A stretch of 18,534 nucleotides of DNA, taken from Fragilaria radians (lineage: Eukaryota > Bacillariophyta > Fragilariophyceae > Fragilariales > Fragilariaceae). This document shows positions 1 to 9,802 of this stretch, piece by piece. The stretch is from contig CAAAJI010000473.1 of NCBI GenBank assembly GCA_900642245.1, forward strand, positions 22,495 to 41,028. Direction: 5' to 3'. Both the position numbers and the translations under genes were made by a program. The notes beneath the pieces were generated by a model. The model was given only the letters and a program-made list of their open reading frames with translations, was not told where the DNA came from and did no database searches. Within the stretch, counting starts at the first letter, position 1; each line of letters opens with the position of its first letter.

Positions 1-757
1 TTTCCTGAAGGTGAAAAAGGAAATGATATAGAACGTCAAACGTGCGGAGGATTGCACCTCACCAGCATGTGCTATTAGGCGTGCAAATAGCATTTTCATG
101 AGTAAAGCAGCATAAAGAGGGGAAATAGGGAAATATGGAAGGCATTGATTTCAACAAAACCAAAATTTATTGCCAGAATCACGCACAGTGGTTGTAAATA
201 AAGAGTGCATCCACGGGTTTTGCGGTTAAAGGTATAGAAAAGGAGTATGGCATTCAAGTCTGAAAACGTTTGGTTGGAAAATGGCACGCAAAACAAGGAT
301 TGGAGTTCACGGCAGTGAGAGTAACGAGTGTCATTAACATTTCAGCATTTACATTGATATCCTGAACGGATGACTCAATCTAATCTGATTATAGTACAAG
401 TAGCTTGATTGAATACTCCACAAAATGATTCAATCGTTTAATTGAAGGTAGAGGGGGAGTCCCAGATTTCCTTAGTGTGCAGATAGTATCGAAGAGGGGT
501 TTTCTTTGAGGCATAGGATATCGGGAAAAAATTCCCAACCTTAGATTACAAGGTAATTTGAATCACCAAAGCCAGCGAAATGTGTAGAACGATTTTCATT
601 TTTTATTGCCTAATGATCATGGTGGATACTTCAAATATATCTAGTGTAAACGAGACATAATCTATCTATTTGGAAAAAGAGTAGCATAAGCAGGACTACG
701 CCTATTGTCAACTATGGATATTCCGAATGATGCATTCCCCATTTCAAATTGTCCAAC
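1..757. other. Non-coding flank, no supported gene
   Basis: I see no gene that can be supported. The forward frame starting at base 1 is open for 25 codons to a TAG at 76-78, which could be the tail of a gene lying left of the window, but nothing in the peptide is recognisable. A 66-residue reverse reading frame (96-296) is hydrophobic and looks like chance in AT-rich DNA. I translated the reverse strand downstream of protein A looking for a copy of the C-terminal domain found in paralogue B and found none. Confidence 0.5.
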
Positions 758-1531
758 CTATTTTTTTCTTAGATACCTTGAAGCTCCTAATTCAGTATTT
801 TCTGCTGTGGTGTAAGGTTGGCTAGATGGAATCTCACTCGGCTCGCCAGATGGCAACGACGATCCTGATGGCTCTCCATAAGGATTTGAGGGTTCAGTGC
901 TAGGTTCCATGGAAGGAAAGGACGATCCTGATGGAGTGGTCGCGGTTAGAGAAAAACTCGAAGGAAGATTGGATGGGATTTGAGAGGGATTGCTAAGGAA
1001 ATTACTCGAGGGGATGTCTGATGGATATTGACTTGGGATGGAAGAAGCCTGGAGTGACGTAGATAATCCCTCTGAGGGATCACTTGAAGGAATATAACTT
1101 GGAACCATTGATGGTAGAGTAGATCCTGAAGGTTCAATCCCCTGAACTACTGTGGGATCATTACTTGGACTTGAAAATATTTTAGAGGGATTTGATATAG
1201 GGACACTTGTGGGGTATACGGCATCATTCGGTGTTGTCGACGGCGTTTGGGAGGGATATGAGACTCCCGTTATCAAATCTTCATCCGGACTGCATCGACC
1301 GCAATAGTCTTTAAGACCAATCAAAAACGGAAGTAAAGTTATTGGGGCGCAAATACTTCTTGGCAAACCGTCAGCCAAATTAGAACCATCGGAATCACAG
1401 AACTGACGATGTTCGGGATTGGAACAGTTGGCAGCCCATTCGTCTCCTATACAAGATGGACCTGTGTTCCACTGTGCAAAAATTGGTGTTATAGAACTTA
1501 AACAGAGAAGGCTGGGAGAAATTCTAACCAT
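758..1531 (-). CDS. Secreted six-cysteine, Ser/Pro-repeat protein (paralogue A)
   Basis: Predicted secreted or wall-associated protein of 257 aa; function unknown. I chose the ATG at 1531, not the upstream in-frame ATG at 1591, because it begins directly with a signal peptide (MVRISPSLLCLSSITPIFAQ) and places the first mature cysteine at residue 27, exactly as in paralogue B. Mature cysteines are at 27, 36, 45, 61, 77 and 80, giving C-x8-C-x8-C-x15-C-x15-C-x2-C. Shared blocks with B are NCSNPxHRQxC, GSNL, PRSxCAxI and DYCGRCSxDE. From about residue 90 the protein is Ser/Pro-rich with PSxxPS spacing, including three EPSGSxxPSxxPS-like units. Such stretches are common in diatom extracellular proteins and probably carry O-glycans. 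It ends in GASRYLRKK and lacks B's C-terminal domain. A GTATCT near the stop could be a splice donor, so the 3' end is uncertain. Confidence 0.8.
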   Translation of the reverse strand: MVRISPSLLCLSSITPIFAQWNTGPSCIGDEWAANCSNPEHRQFCDSDGSNLADGLPRSICAPITLLPFLIGLKDYCGRCSPDEDLITGVSYPSQTPSTTPNDAVYPTSVPISNPSKIFSSPSNDPTVVQGIEPSGSTLPSMVPSYIPSSDPSEGLSTSLQASSIPSQYPSDIPSSNFLSNPSQIPSNLPSSFSLTATTPSGSSFPSMEPSTEPSNPYGEPSGSSLPSGEPSEIPSSQPYTTAENTELGASRYLRKK

Positions 1532-2956
1532 CGTTTCGAAGAAAGATATAATATAAGAGTCACACTTCTGGGTATCAAAATGTGAATTCATTTACCGTTA
1601 GGACTTGCCTTTTCACGTTGTGCTTTTCTCGCAAAACTCTAATCAACATGTGCTTGACGTGTCGTTTCCATTTCCATTCAGTCGATGTACAGTATGAGTT
1701 CCAAAAAGGAGGTTATTTGCGGTTACATTCACTATTTTACTTAACTCATTTGAAATTTCGATTTCGTGAACATGCCGTTGGACAACGACTAACTGATCAT
1801 CTTAAATAGAGGTAAGTGAAGGCAGGTTTGTAATTGCTTTGATCTGGAATGATTAAAATATCATCATTTGTCAAACGATCTTCTCAGCAGATAACATATT
1901 TTCAGTAGAAAATGCGTGATCCTTAGAGAAACTCATCATCTACACTGTAAAATTCAAAAATAGAATCCATGTGAAATACACAGAGTTGGAATTTATTTGC
2001 CATAAAAATGTTGCAATTTCGTTGAGAAACCTGAAAAAAGACCTTGTTTCAACTAGAAGAACACAAGGATACTCTCTTGCCAAAAGTACCTAAAAATCAA
2101 CGACATAAATTCTTTGGAACACCTGTTGAAGAGAGGAATGAAGAAAACAGCACACCGTTTTCTGTTGTTGTAAACAGGACGATAAATAGACTGGTGCAAC
2201 CTATTGTCAATTATACAAGCACCTTAGAGCTGTAGGTTGAAAAATGAAGCAAAAGTTTTTTCAAGCTTTACGGAGATTCTTTACTGCAAGACAATTAAAT
2301 CAGGAAAAGGATTGAAAGAAGGAATTGAGGTCAATCCAAGTGAAAAAAAGTACCGGTTAGGTGAAAATGGGATGAATCGAAGTTAAGGGTTTAAATTGAA
2401 GAGTATTGAGAGCTGGAAAATGTGTGGAATGCAACTATACACTTACAGAAAAGCCTATTCATTACCTCAAGGGTATAGGGAAGTTTTTCCTGAAAAACTA
2501 ATACGCATATATTCATGTATGCCTCTTTCATTGAGGATATACACATGTAAGGAATATTTGATCCGAGAGTTGGTTGCAACTTTTTTAAGGATGAACCTTA
2601 CTTCAATGTAAGCATACCCAGTGTCCTGTACAGTATATTTAGTATGTGAATCTCGAGGTGGGAAACGCAATATTGCACTCGAATAATTTGCAAGTCTATC
2701 CTCTATCATCATGTGTATCCACTGCATCCTCGGATGACGCTAGCGGCGTGTCAGTAAAGTGGACCTAAAGAGTATGCTCGATTTTCCGATTTTAAACTTT
2801 TCAAGACGTTATTTAGTCAACAATTTACGAAAAAAGTATTAATTAGTCCACATGTGGAAATTTTAACAAGACTCCATTTGATAGCATTTTTTGTGTAACC
2901 TTTGTCCATTTGTGCTCGGCCACAAGAAAGAAAAGAGACCTCAAGAGGTGTTGGAT
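1532..2956. other. Divergent intergenic region between protein A and the LRR gene
   Basis: These 1.4 kb separate two divergently transcribed genes and should contain both promoters. I found no convincing gene. Small forward frames at 1582-1809, 2044-2235 and 2396-2611 have no recognisable motif, and the one at 2044 lacks an ATG start. No regulatory motif is strong enough to name. Confidence 0.5.
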
Positions 2957-5900
2957 ATGAACGAGAATAATAACAATAAGGTTGATGTCACTGCTGCTCC
3001 AGTGCATGTCATGATGGGTAATGACGATGATGACGATGATGACGATGACAGTGGTCGTACACCCCCTCCTCCACCATCGTATCCCCATCCCGAGGATATT
3101 CGAAAAACATCATTACCACTTGATATTGTAGAAACTTGGTCACTTCGAGAGGAAGATGAAGAAGAAGAAGATATTTCGGATATAGAAAATGAGGATGACA
3201 ATCAAAAGCACGTCGAACCGAAGAAATATGAGCACAACAATTATAATGTGAATACGAATACTCAAAAGCATCCAGAAAAAACGTTGGATAAAGATGATAA
3301 AGTGACAACAACAGCATCCACACGTTGTTTCGATTGGTGTTTCAAGTCGGCGTCATCGTCGACATCGTCGCCAACGACAACGTCATCCTTTCATCGATAC
3401 AAACGATATTGGATCTTGCTTCTTCTTGTGATGATCATGGGAATGATATTGATTCTTGGTATTGGATATGGGACACATTCATTTGGTTCATCTAAATCAT
3501 TGTCATTATCATCCAATTCGTCCTCGTCGCCAACGGATGATTTGAATTCCAACTCTCCTGCCACGTCACCAATCATTTCAACGACAAAGACACCAACAAC
3601 AAGAATGAATCGTCGAGAAGATATTCTGAAAGAATACATTGCTTCTTTGGCAAGTCGAGGAATTGCAACCTTTACCAATTCAGATAGTGGTGAATATAAT
3701 GCCCTACAATGGTTGACCTATGAGGATCCCTTACGGTTACATCCTGAACGTGATCCTGAACGATTGATACAACGGTATGCTCTACTATCCTTTTATTATG
3801 CCTCTGATGATTGGAAAAAGGACACCAATTGGTTGGAAGTTGATGATGAATGTACTTGGTATGGTGTAGTTTGTACGAATAAGAAAGTACAATCATCAAC
3901 AACGTCATCCTCTCAAAAGACTCATTCCGTAGTCGTATCATTGGAATTTTCAGACAATGGATATGGTGGAACGATCCCTCCTGACATGATCCTTTTGAAA
4001 CATCTAACAAGTCTTCAATTAGCCAACAATCAAATTACGGGTACGATGGAATCTATCCCCTGGGAACGATGGGATGCAACCCTAACGACATTGAATCTTT
4101 CCAAGAATGATTGGACGGGATCGTTGGGAACTAGAATATTTCAACTAACGAATTTACGTTTTCTCGATCTATCCGACAATCCAACAGTAACCGGAATTTT
4201 ACCATCTGGTATCGATACTCTATCAAAATTACAGTCCTGGAAGATGCGAACAACGGGAATTGGAGGATCTATACCTACCACTATTGGAACAATGACAAAG
4301 CTAATAACATTGGAATTTGAATTTTCAAAATTTTCGAAACAAATACCGACAGAATTGGGATTGTTGACCAATCTTGGTACGTGAATGAAGAGTATTGATG
4401 CACGATGTTTCTAGCGTTTTCCATTTTGTTTTCATTTATAAACTCGAGAAGAACATCATTTCTAATCTTGTTTCGCCTCATTTTGGAAACTAATTTGGAT
4501 TAGAATCGTTGATCTTGGGAGGAAATGAATTTACAGGATCATTACCGAAAGAACTTGTCAATTTGTCAAAATTAAGTAAGTCATGTATGAGAGTCTTGAT
4601 AATTCTTTATTTCTTGATATTCTCATTCGATTCTTTGCTTGCCCACTGATTGAACCTTTCTTTGATCTATTATTCCCATTTAATATTCAAGAGACTTTGG
4701 CCTTGTTCCGGAATCCCTTTTCATCTGGAACTCTTCCTACTTCCTATTATCGTCTATCTTCTCTGAAGTATTTGGATTTGCGGTCTTGTCGTTTGACTGG
4801 GGTTCTCGATGATAACCTTATTTTAAATTGGCAAGCCTTACAATCCTTGTATCTGGAAGAAAATTCCCTTAGCGGCATCATTCCCTTGAGTCTTACAGAG
4901 CTTCCCAATCTTGGTACGTCCGTAACAATATATATGTTTGCCTATTCTATTTGTGATGTAGATTATACCTAAAAGGGTATAAGTCATCACGGAATTCCAG
5001 GTTGATATTGTCTCATGGATTATTTGTTATTTCCTTGGCTGATTTTAAAGAGATTTTATACCTTTCAAATAATGAATTGACAGGAGAAGTCCCAGATGCA
5101 ATTTGGAATATGAGTTCCCTTGTCGAACTGTCACTTTCTAGTAATTTCAATTTAACGGGAGAGCTGGGGACGGATCTTTCCTTGATGACAGACCTAGGTG
5201 CGTTCCCTACTAACGTTAAAGAAATCCTTTTCTGACCACGTTTATAATATTTTCTGACATTTTCATTCTTTCAAAGTCGTCTTGGACTTGTCCGAAAGCA
5301 ATTTCGGAGGTACGATACCCGAAGATATTGGATTTCTTGAAAGCATTGGTACGTATCCTAGAAGCCTGGCTTGTGTAGTATAGCATCCTCAACTTATTCC
5401 TCGTAACATTAAAGAAATACTTTCCCTGGGACAAAATAACTTTACAGGACCAATTCCCGAAATGATTGGTCAGCTCTCAACCCTAGTAATTCTGGATTTG
5501 GAATTGAATAGCCTTACCGGTACCATACCTGAGAATATTACACAGTTGGAAAAACTTGGTACGTACACTTTTGTTTCAAGCATTCTTCAATGCTTTAATT
5601 TAGTGCTATTCTAATTTCCTTTCCATGAAAGTTCGGCTTGAACTTAGGGGGAATGATCTTTCAGGACCAATACCCCAAAGTGTTGGTAGTTTGATTACAC
5701 TAGGTACGTCATTTTTCTAGCTGTCATATGCGTTCCAAGTTCACCTTTTGACAAAGCTCATTGTGCGTTTCCTTTGTCTATGTACTATACAGAATATCTC
5801 GGACTTCACCAAATGTCACTTTCTGGAACCATTCCTAAATCCATCAGTAGTTTGAAGCAATTGATAGAGCTGAATTTACAAAACAATCTTCTCACTGGAA

Positions 5901-6145
5901 CGATTCCATCTTCCATGGGTCAATTACAAGCATTGACTACTATGAACATCCGTAAGAATCGTTTCCAGGGAGCAGTACCGTCCGAGTTGGGTAAACTGAA
6001 GAGTATCGAATCCATAATCCTAGATCATAATCAATTGAAGGGATCAATCCCCCTTCAGATTTGTAATGTGGCTCCAAAGGAGCTAGTAACTGATTGCACT
6101 GTAAAGTGTTCATGTTGTCCTCAAGATTGCATTCCTGCACAATAA
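2957..6145 (+). CDS. Single-pass membrane LRR receptor-like protein, eight exons, no kinase
   Basis: Surface LRR protein of 833 aa, probably ligand- or surface-binding; ligand unknown. Inferred exons: 2957-4376, 4504-4575, 4692-4913, 5051-5197, 5277-5348, 5415-5558, 5632-5703, 5793-6145. All seven introns are GT-AG and phase 1, and splicing gives an unbroken LRR array. In order: a cytosolic tail of about 150 aa with D23-D31, a Pro run (TPPPPPS) and an acidic stretch (EEDEEEED); one membrane helix at about 152-171; a Ser/Thr/Asn-rich stalk; an LRR N-cap ending CTWYGVVC; about 20 plant-type LRRs of 24 residues (LxxLxLxxNxLTGxIPxxIGxLxx) from residue 325 to about 807; and a Cys-rich C-cap (CTVKCSCCPQDC). 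There is no N-terminal signal peptide, so the topology is type II (N inside). There is no kinase or TIR domain, so any signalling would go through the acidic, proline-rich tail. The start is the first ATG after an in-frame stop. AATAAA overlaps the stop codon. Confidence 0.85.
3023..3049 (+). repeat. Nine-bp repeat (GACGATGAT x3) encoding nine aspartates
   Basis: Three near-perfect copies of a 9-bp unit (the last copy ends GAC) encode D23-D31 in the cytosolic tail of the LRR protein. A proline run and then a Glu/Asp-rich patch follow. A tract like this can change length by replication slippage without breaking the frame. Confidence 0.85.
4504..5703 (+). repeat. Array of frame-neutral LRR exons (units of about 72 nt)
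   Basis: Exons 2 to 7 measure 72, 222, 147, 72, 144 and 72 nt, that is 1, 3, 2, 1, 2 and 1 LRRs. Each boundary lies in the codon after the first leucine of a repeat, after its first base. Donors are GTACGT at introns 1, 3, 5, 6 and 7, GTAAGT at intron 2 and GTGCGT at intron 4. Six acceptors follow AAG or TAG, and the last follows CAG. Introns are 127, 116, 137, 79, 66, 73 and 89 bp. Because both ends of each internal exon are phase 1, any exon could be skipped, duplicated or swapped without a frameshift. Confidence 0.8.
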
Positions 6146-6542
6146 AGAAATTCATACATTCACGTGGTGGTAGCATTTATGTGACAATTAAAGCATACTT
6201 TTGATATCCTTTTTAGGCTTTTGTACGCTGAACACGATGGAGCGAAGATAGTAAGTTTGATTAGCATTGATTTTGAATCACTTCTTGAGCTTTCATGCTA
6301 CAAAAGCTCGTTTCCTTCTATGATTTTTTTTCTCATGAATCAAATTTTTGATTGTTTTATCCCTATTTCTAAGATCAAAATTGACCGGATAAAAAAACGA
6401 TGGATTTTGATACGTTAAAACAAATATACTAGTGCATCCCACATACAGTAGAATAACAAGTGATAAAAAATTGCGGTTTCTTTTGGTCATCCAACGAGTA
6501 AATCGCCCTCACAATTTTGGGACTCTGCCATCTTTCTAAAAG
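6146..6542. other. Intergenic: 3' end of the LRR gene and promoter of paralogue B
   Basis: This stretch of about 400 bp lies between two genes on the same strand. It should hold the LRR gene's 3' UTR and the promoter of paralogue B. A 65-residue forward frame (6221-6418) has no recognisable content. I could not pick out a convincing core promoter element. Confidence 0.5.
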
Positions 6543-7962
6543 ATGCTACATTCTTCCACCCTATGCTGGTTGACATTAATAGCATCTACCTATGCTGAGT
6601 TGAGTACGCCTTTGCCAACATGCACAGAGGATAAGTGGGGTGCAAATTGTTCAAACCCTGATCATCGTCAGATTTGTGTCGTTTCAGCTGGCTCAAATCT
6701 TGGCGGAATTATTCCACGGAGCGTTTGTGCTTCAATATCAATGCTTCCATCTCTGATAGGACCTGGAGACTATTGCGGTAGATGCAGTTACGATGAAGAA
6801 TTCATCATTAATTCTATTTTTCCTTCCCAAATACCTTCGACATCTCCATCGACGTATGCATTTTATCCTTCGTCGACAGGACTAAGCGATGTTGCTTCCT
6901 TAGCTCCATCCAAAAGAAGTTCAGGTTTATTAGTGCCAACAATGCAGCCAAGTAGTCTAATAAACCATGACCTGTTGAATGGGTCTACGTTGTCATCAAC
7001 TCCATCTTTAACTCCAAGCGACGTTCCTTCTCAAATTCCTTCACAAATGACTTCAGAATCCATAAATCCAAGTATCATATTGAGCTCACTTCCATCCAAC
7101 GTACCTTCAGGTAAGATTTCTATTGATTTGTCGTTGAAAAAACTACCTGATATTTCAACATCTTTCTTTTATTCCACCAGACAAACCTTCCGTGTCACCC
7201 TTCACATCTTATCAAACATCCGAATATCACCTTACTGACAGTGCTAATGCGCTTGAATCACCTGACTCAAACTATCCGACCATTCTAAGGAAGACAAATC
7301 AACCAAATTTTGAGGCAGATAGCCAACATGAAAGCTCAATTCCTTTCCCTTCCACATCTATTTCGGGCACCTTTTCTCCGCCTTTTGAAACAATGTCTCT
7401 CAATCCATCCATGAACTCACTCAATGGTACGCCATCTGCCTTACCATCAGCGCTTCAGTCAATAGAAGGTCCCTTTCCAACCAATTCTTCCGAAATGTCA
7501 TTGTTGCCAACCTATCTAACAACAGCACAACCAATTTGGCTAATAAAGACAAATCCTCCAAAATATGAGTTTGAGAACGTCATAGCGACATACTACCTTT
7601 CGCTTGAAACTGTTAATGAATTGGTTTTTTCAGAAAGTGATGTACAGCTGATTAAAGAGACTGTACGTGATTTCTTAAATTTTAAGTGGCCTTACGATGC
7701 AGCACAACGTACTGCCATTGTTGGTGTGGATGTGAAGAGCCAATCAATCTTAAGCAAAAGTAACAGGCAGCTACTCCGACGACAACTACAAATTAGGAAT
7801 GTTGTTAATTTAGCGCTGGTAATAACGGGGGTGACATCACTGGATTTGAGTGCCCCGATTGACTTTTCCAATGAGGTCAACACAGTTTTTGAGAGTGAAA
7901 AATTGGTCTTGATCTATATGTTAGCAGAGAAGGGTATTGTTGTAACTATTCCTTTTTCATAA
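6543..7962 (+). CDS. Secreted six-cysteine, Ser/Pro-repeat protein with C-terminal domain (paralogue B)
   Basis: Predicted secreted protein of 449 aa from two exons, 6543-7110 and 7181-7962. The 70-bp intron (GTAAGA...CCAG) is phase 1, and splicing restores the repeat as VPSDKPSVSP. Domains: signal peptide (about 1-18); a six-cysteine module with Cys at 27, 36, 45, 62, 78 and 81, closely matching paralogue A on the far side of the LRR gene; a Ser/Pro/Thr-rich region with PSxxPS spacing to about residue 310; then a non-repetitive C-terminal region of about 140 aa. That region has hydrophobic beta-like segments (NVVNLALVITGV) and a segment from DFSNEVNTVF on, and it is not a domain I can name. 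No membrane anchor is evident. A role at the cell surface or in the frustule/wall matrix is inferred from composition only. Reading through the intron stops at 7238 and gives a 231-aa protein without the C-terminal domain. Confidence 0.82.
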
Positions 7963-9294
7963 GCATAGTCGAGGTAACGCTCCAATATAAGATACTTCCC
8001 CATTACGTTAACTTTACAGATAGTTCTCTGTTGTCATGGCTTCGCTTTCATCGTTAGAAGTCACAGATATTCAATAAACTCAATTAACACTGTTATACAT
8101 GAATCATAAAAATTACTGAGAAACTCTTCCTAATGCGTAATCTCTTCAAAAGTACGATGAAATAGACATGGCAAGCCTTTCAACTAAGGTGGTCTATTGC
8201 TAAAAGCTATTAAATGTTATTTTCACCGCGATGGCTTTGCCATCTCTTTCTTATAAATTGTTGATATTTGCGATACAGGATTTTAGATGGATCATGAGCA
8301 TTAAAGGGACAAATATAGGGTTACTTTTTGAGCACAAAATCAAAGAGATTCAATAATGCAGGCATAAGTTATCGTAAAGGAAAAAGCTATTGTTTTTACA
8401 ATCACGACCTAATTGTTGACAATTGATTGACTGTCATGGCACTTCTGATGGCACAACTTTGCATGAAATTTTTGGTGAATATACTGTATCGTTTATGCTT
8501 TCATCTTTTGGTGAAATTTCTATGGTCTCAGGATTTGGAGCTTACAGCCCTAAAAATCCTAGGATGATTAGGATCAATTTAACATACAAACTACATCATA
8601 GAAGCTCATATATAATCCTAGACGAAAGTCCTGCCAGACTCCAAGCAATCAGCACTAATAAATCATTTGAGGAAAGATAGTCTGTGTGGAATCAAATATT
8701 TTTATTCTCCAGTTTCCAACCTATACTGAAAGGCCGTTGGTGATTACACTTTTATACTTCCTCATGAAAATGCAAACAAGGATTTGAGACGCAAAAATAT
8801 GTTCATTTTAGACTCTACAATTTGGGTTGGAATGTTGTAGCCTTGATACGATGAGTCTAAATGAATTGACTTTACCTTTTAAGATTTATGGTATATCAAG
8901 TGACTATAACATTTTAGTCACTCTACATGCTGACATCATAATGGGCTGCTAGAAAAAAGTCTTTTTTCATATTAGATTTTGGGTAAGTTTGAATGGCCAA
9001 ATGAGTGTAAGCGGATAAAGAAGAAAGGGAAAGCTTATGTACGCTACAAATATTTTTTTAAGGAACTTCGCATTACCACTTACACCCATATTTGAAAGAA
9101 AATTGATGCCATAAAGTGATTTCGTCAACATAATGATTAGATTTATTCGACAGAGGGTCCTACTTGGTTTTTAGAATCACATCACACGGGTGCGTGTATG
9201 GGCTCGTCCCGAGTACGACTTTCTGAAGGGTTAACTAAACAAATAATCATGATATCACTGTAAGAGCTAAGGCTAAAGGAATACGAAAAGAGTG
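7963..9294. other. Intergenic, no supported gene
   Basis: These 1.3 kb of AT-rich DNA separate two genes that converge here. One forward frame of 85 codons (8423-8680) has no recognisable motif and I treat it as chance. A short perfect hairpin (CTCG-TCC-CGAG) lies in the GC-richer patch near 9210, with no identifiable role. I looked for a tRNA in that patch and did not see one. Confidence 0.5.
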
Positions 9295-9802
9295 TCAAAA
9301 AACATCTTCATTATTTTGAATCCAATGGAAAAAGCTAGTCAGCTCTGTCCCGTCTAACAAAGGAAGGCTTTCCAAACAGTGACTGAGTTCATCTAAATCA
9401 GCTTTTTTATCCCCTTCTTTCTTTAAGCCCTTCAAAGAATCGAGCAAACCGTGCCCATGCCGTTTATTGAAGTTTTGCCTTGAAACAGGTGTGGCACAAA
9501 CTTTAGATCATATCCGAGACGCCAGCATTAGAGGGATCATAAAAACAATGAAACTTCCTCCAATTGAATCGAATTAACTTACCTGCGCAGTATCTAAACC
9601 TTCGTTGTGAATTAGCGCATTCCTTATTAGAGCAAACAAGAAGTAAACCATGTGGAGCGTTTACAGGAATGTCAAAGAATGCTGTATTTGTGTTATGGCC
9701 TTGTGATAACCCCCTTGCCTGACATAATACTCGACGTTTCAAGTTATCACGGGTCTCATAGTCAGCGTCATATTTGACAATGTTATCATGATTCTTACTC
9801 AT
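9295..9802 (-). CDS. Small protein with putative Cys/His zinc-binding motif, two exons
   Basis: Predicted soluble protein of 141 aa, function unknown. Exons on the minus strand are 9802-9583 and 9500-9295, with an 82-bp GT-AG, phase 1 intron (GTAAGT donor, AAAG acceptor). Without splicing the frame ends after about 99 codons. With it, the motif completes as CSNKECANSQRRFRYCAVC followed by PVSRQNFNKRHGHG, that is C-x4-C-x9-C-x2-C and a downstream H-x-H. The pattern suggests one zinc site. I recall this RRFRYCxVCxxPVxxxNFxxRHGHG block from many uncharacterised diatom proteins, and that completion is the main evidence for the intron. The C-terminus is acidic and charged, ends in NNEDVF and stops at 9295-9297. 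There is no signal peptide or membrane helix. The start is the ATG at 9800-9802. A nucleic-acid or protein-binding role is possible but unproven. Confidence 0.75.
9501..9582 (-). other. Intron within the Cys/His small-protein gene
   Basis: Donor GTAAGT after GCGCAG and acceptor ATCTAAAG on the minus strand. It is 82 bp long and phase 1. Removing it joins RRFRYCA to VCATPVS and completes the CxxC pair; reading through gives an unrelated tail and a stop. Confidence 0.75.

Noticed and set aside
1532..1591. Longer N-terminus for protein A from the ATG at 1591
   Set aside because: It would bury the signal peptide behind 20 polar residues, and it breaks the exact residue match with paralogue B.
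2891..2956. Upstream extension of the LRR protein from a TTG at 2891
   Set aside because: TTG is a poor start in a nuclear gene, and the first ATG after the in-frame stop is at 2957. The extra 22 residues add no signal peptide.
2843..4010. Reverse-strand frames over the LRR exon 1 (Ser-, His- or Ile-rich peptides)
   Set aside because: They are shadows of the Asp/Glu- and Asn/Ser-rich forward codons and have no domain of their own.
9170..9240. GC-richer patch with small hairpins, considered as a tRNA or other RNA gene
   Set aside because: No cloverleaf, no T-loop GGTTCGA-type sequence and no polymerase III box pair could be found.
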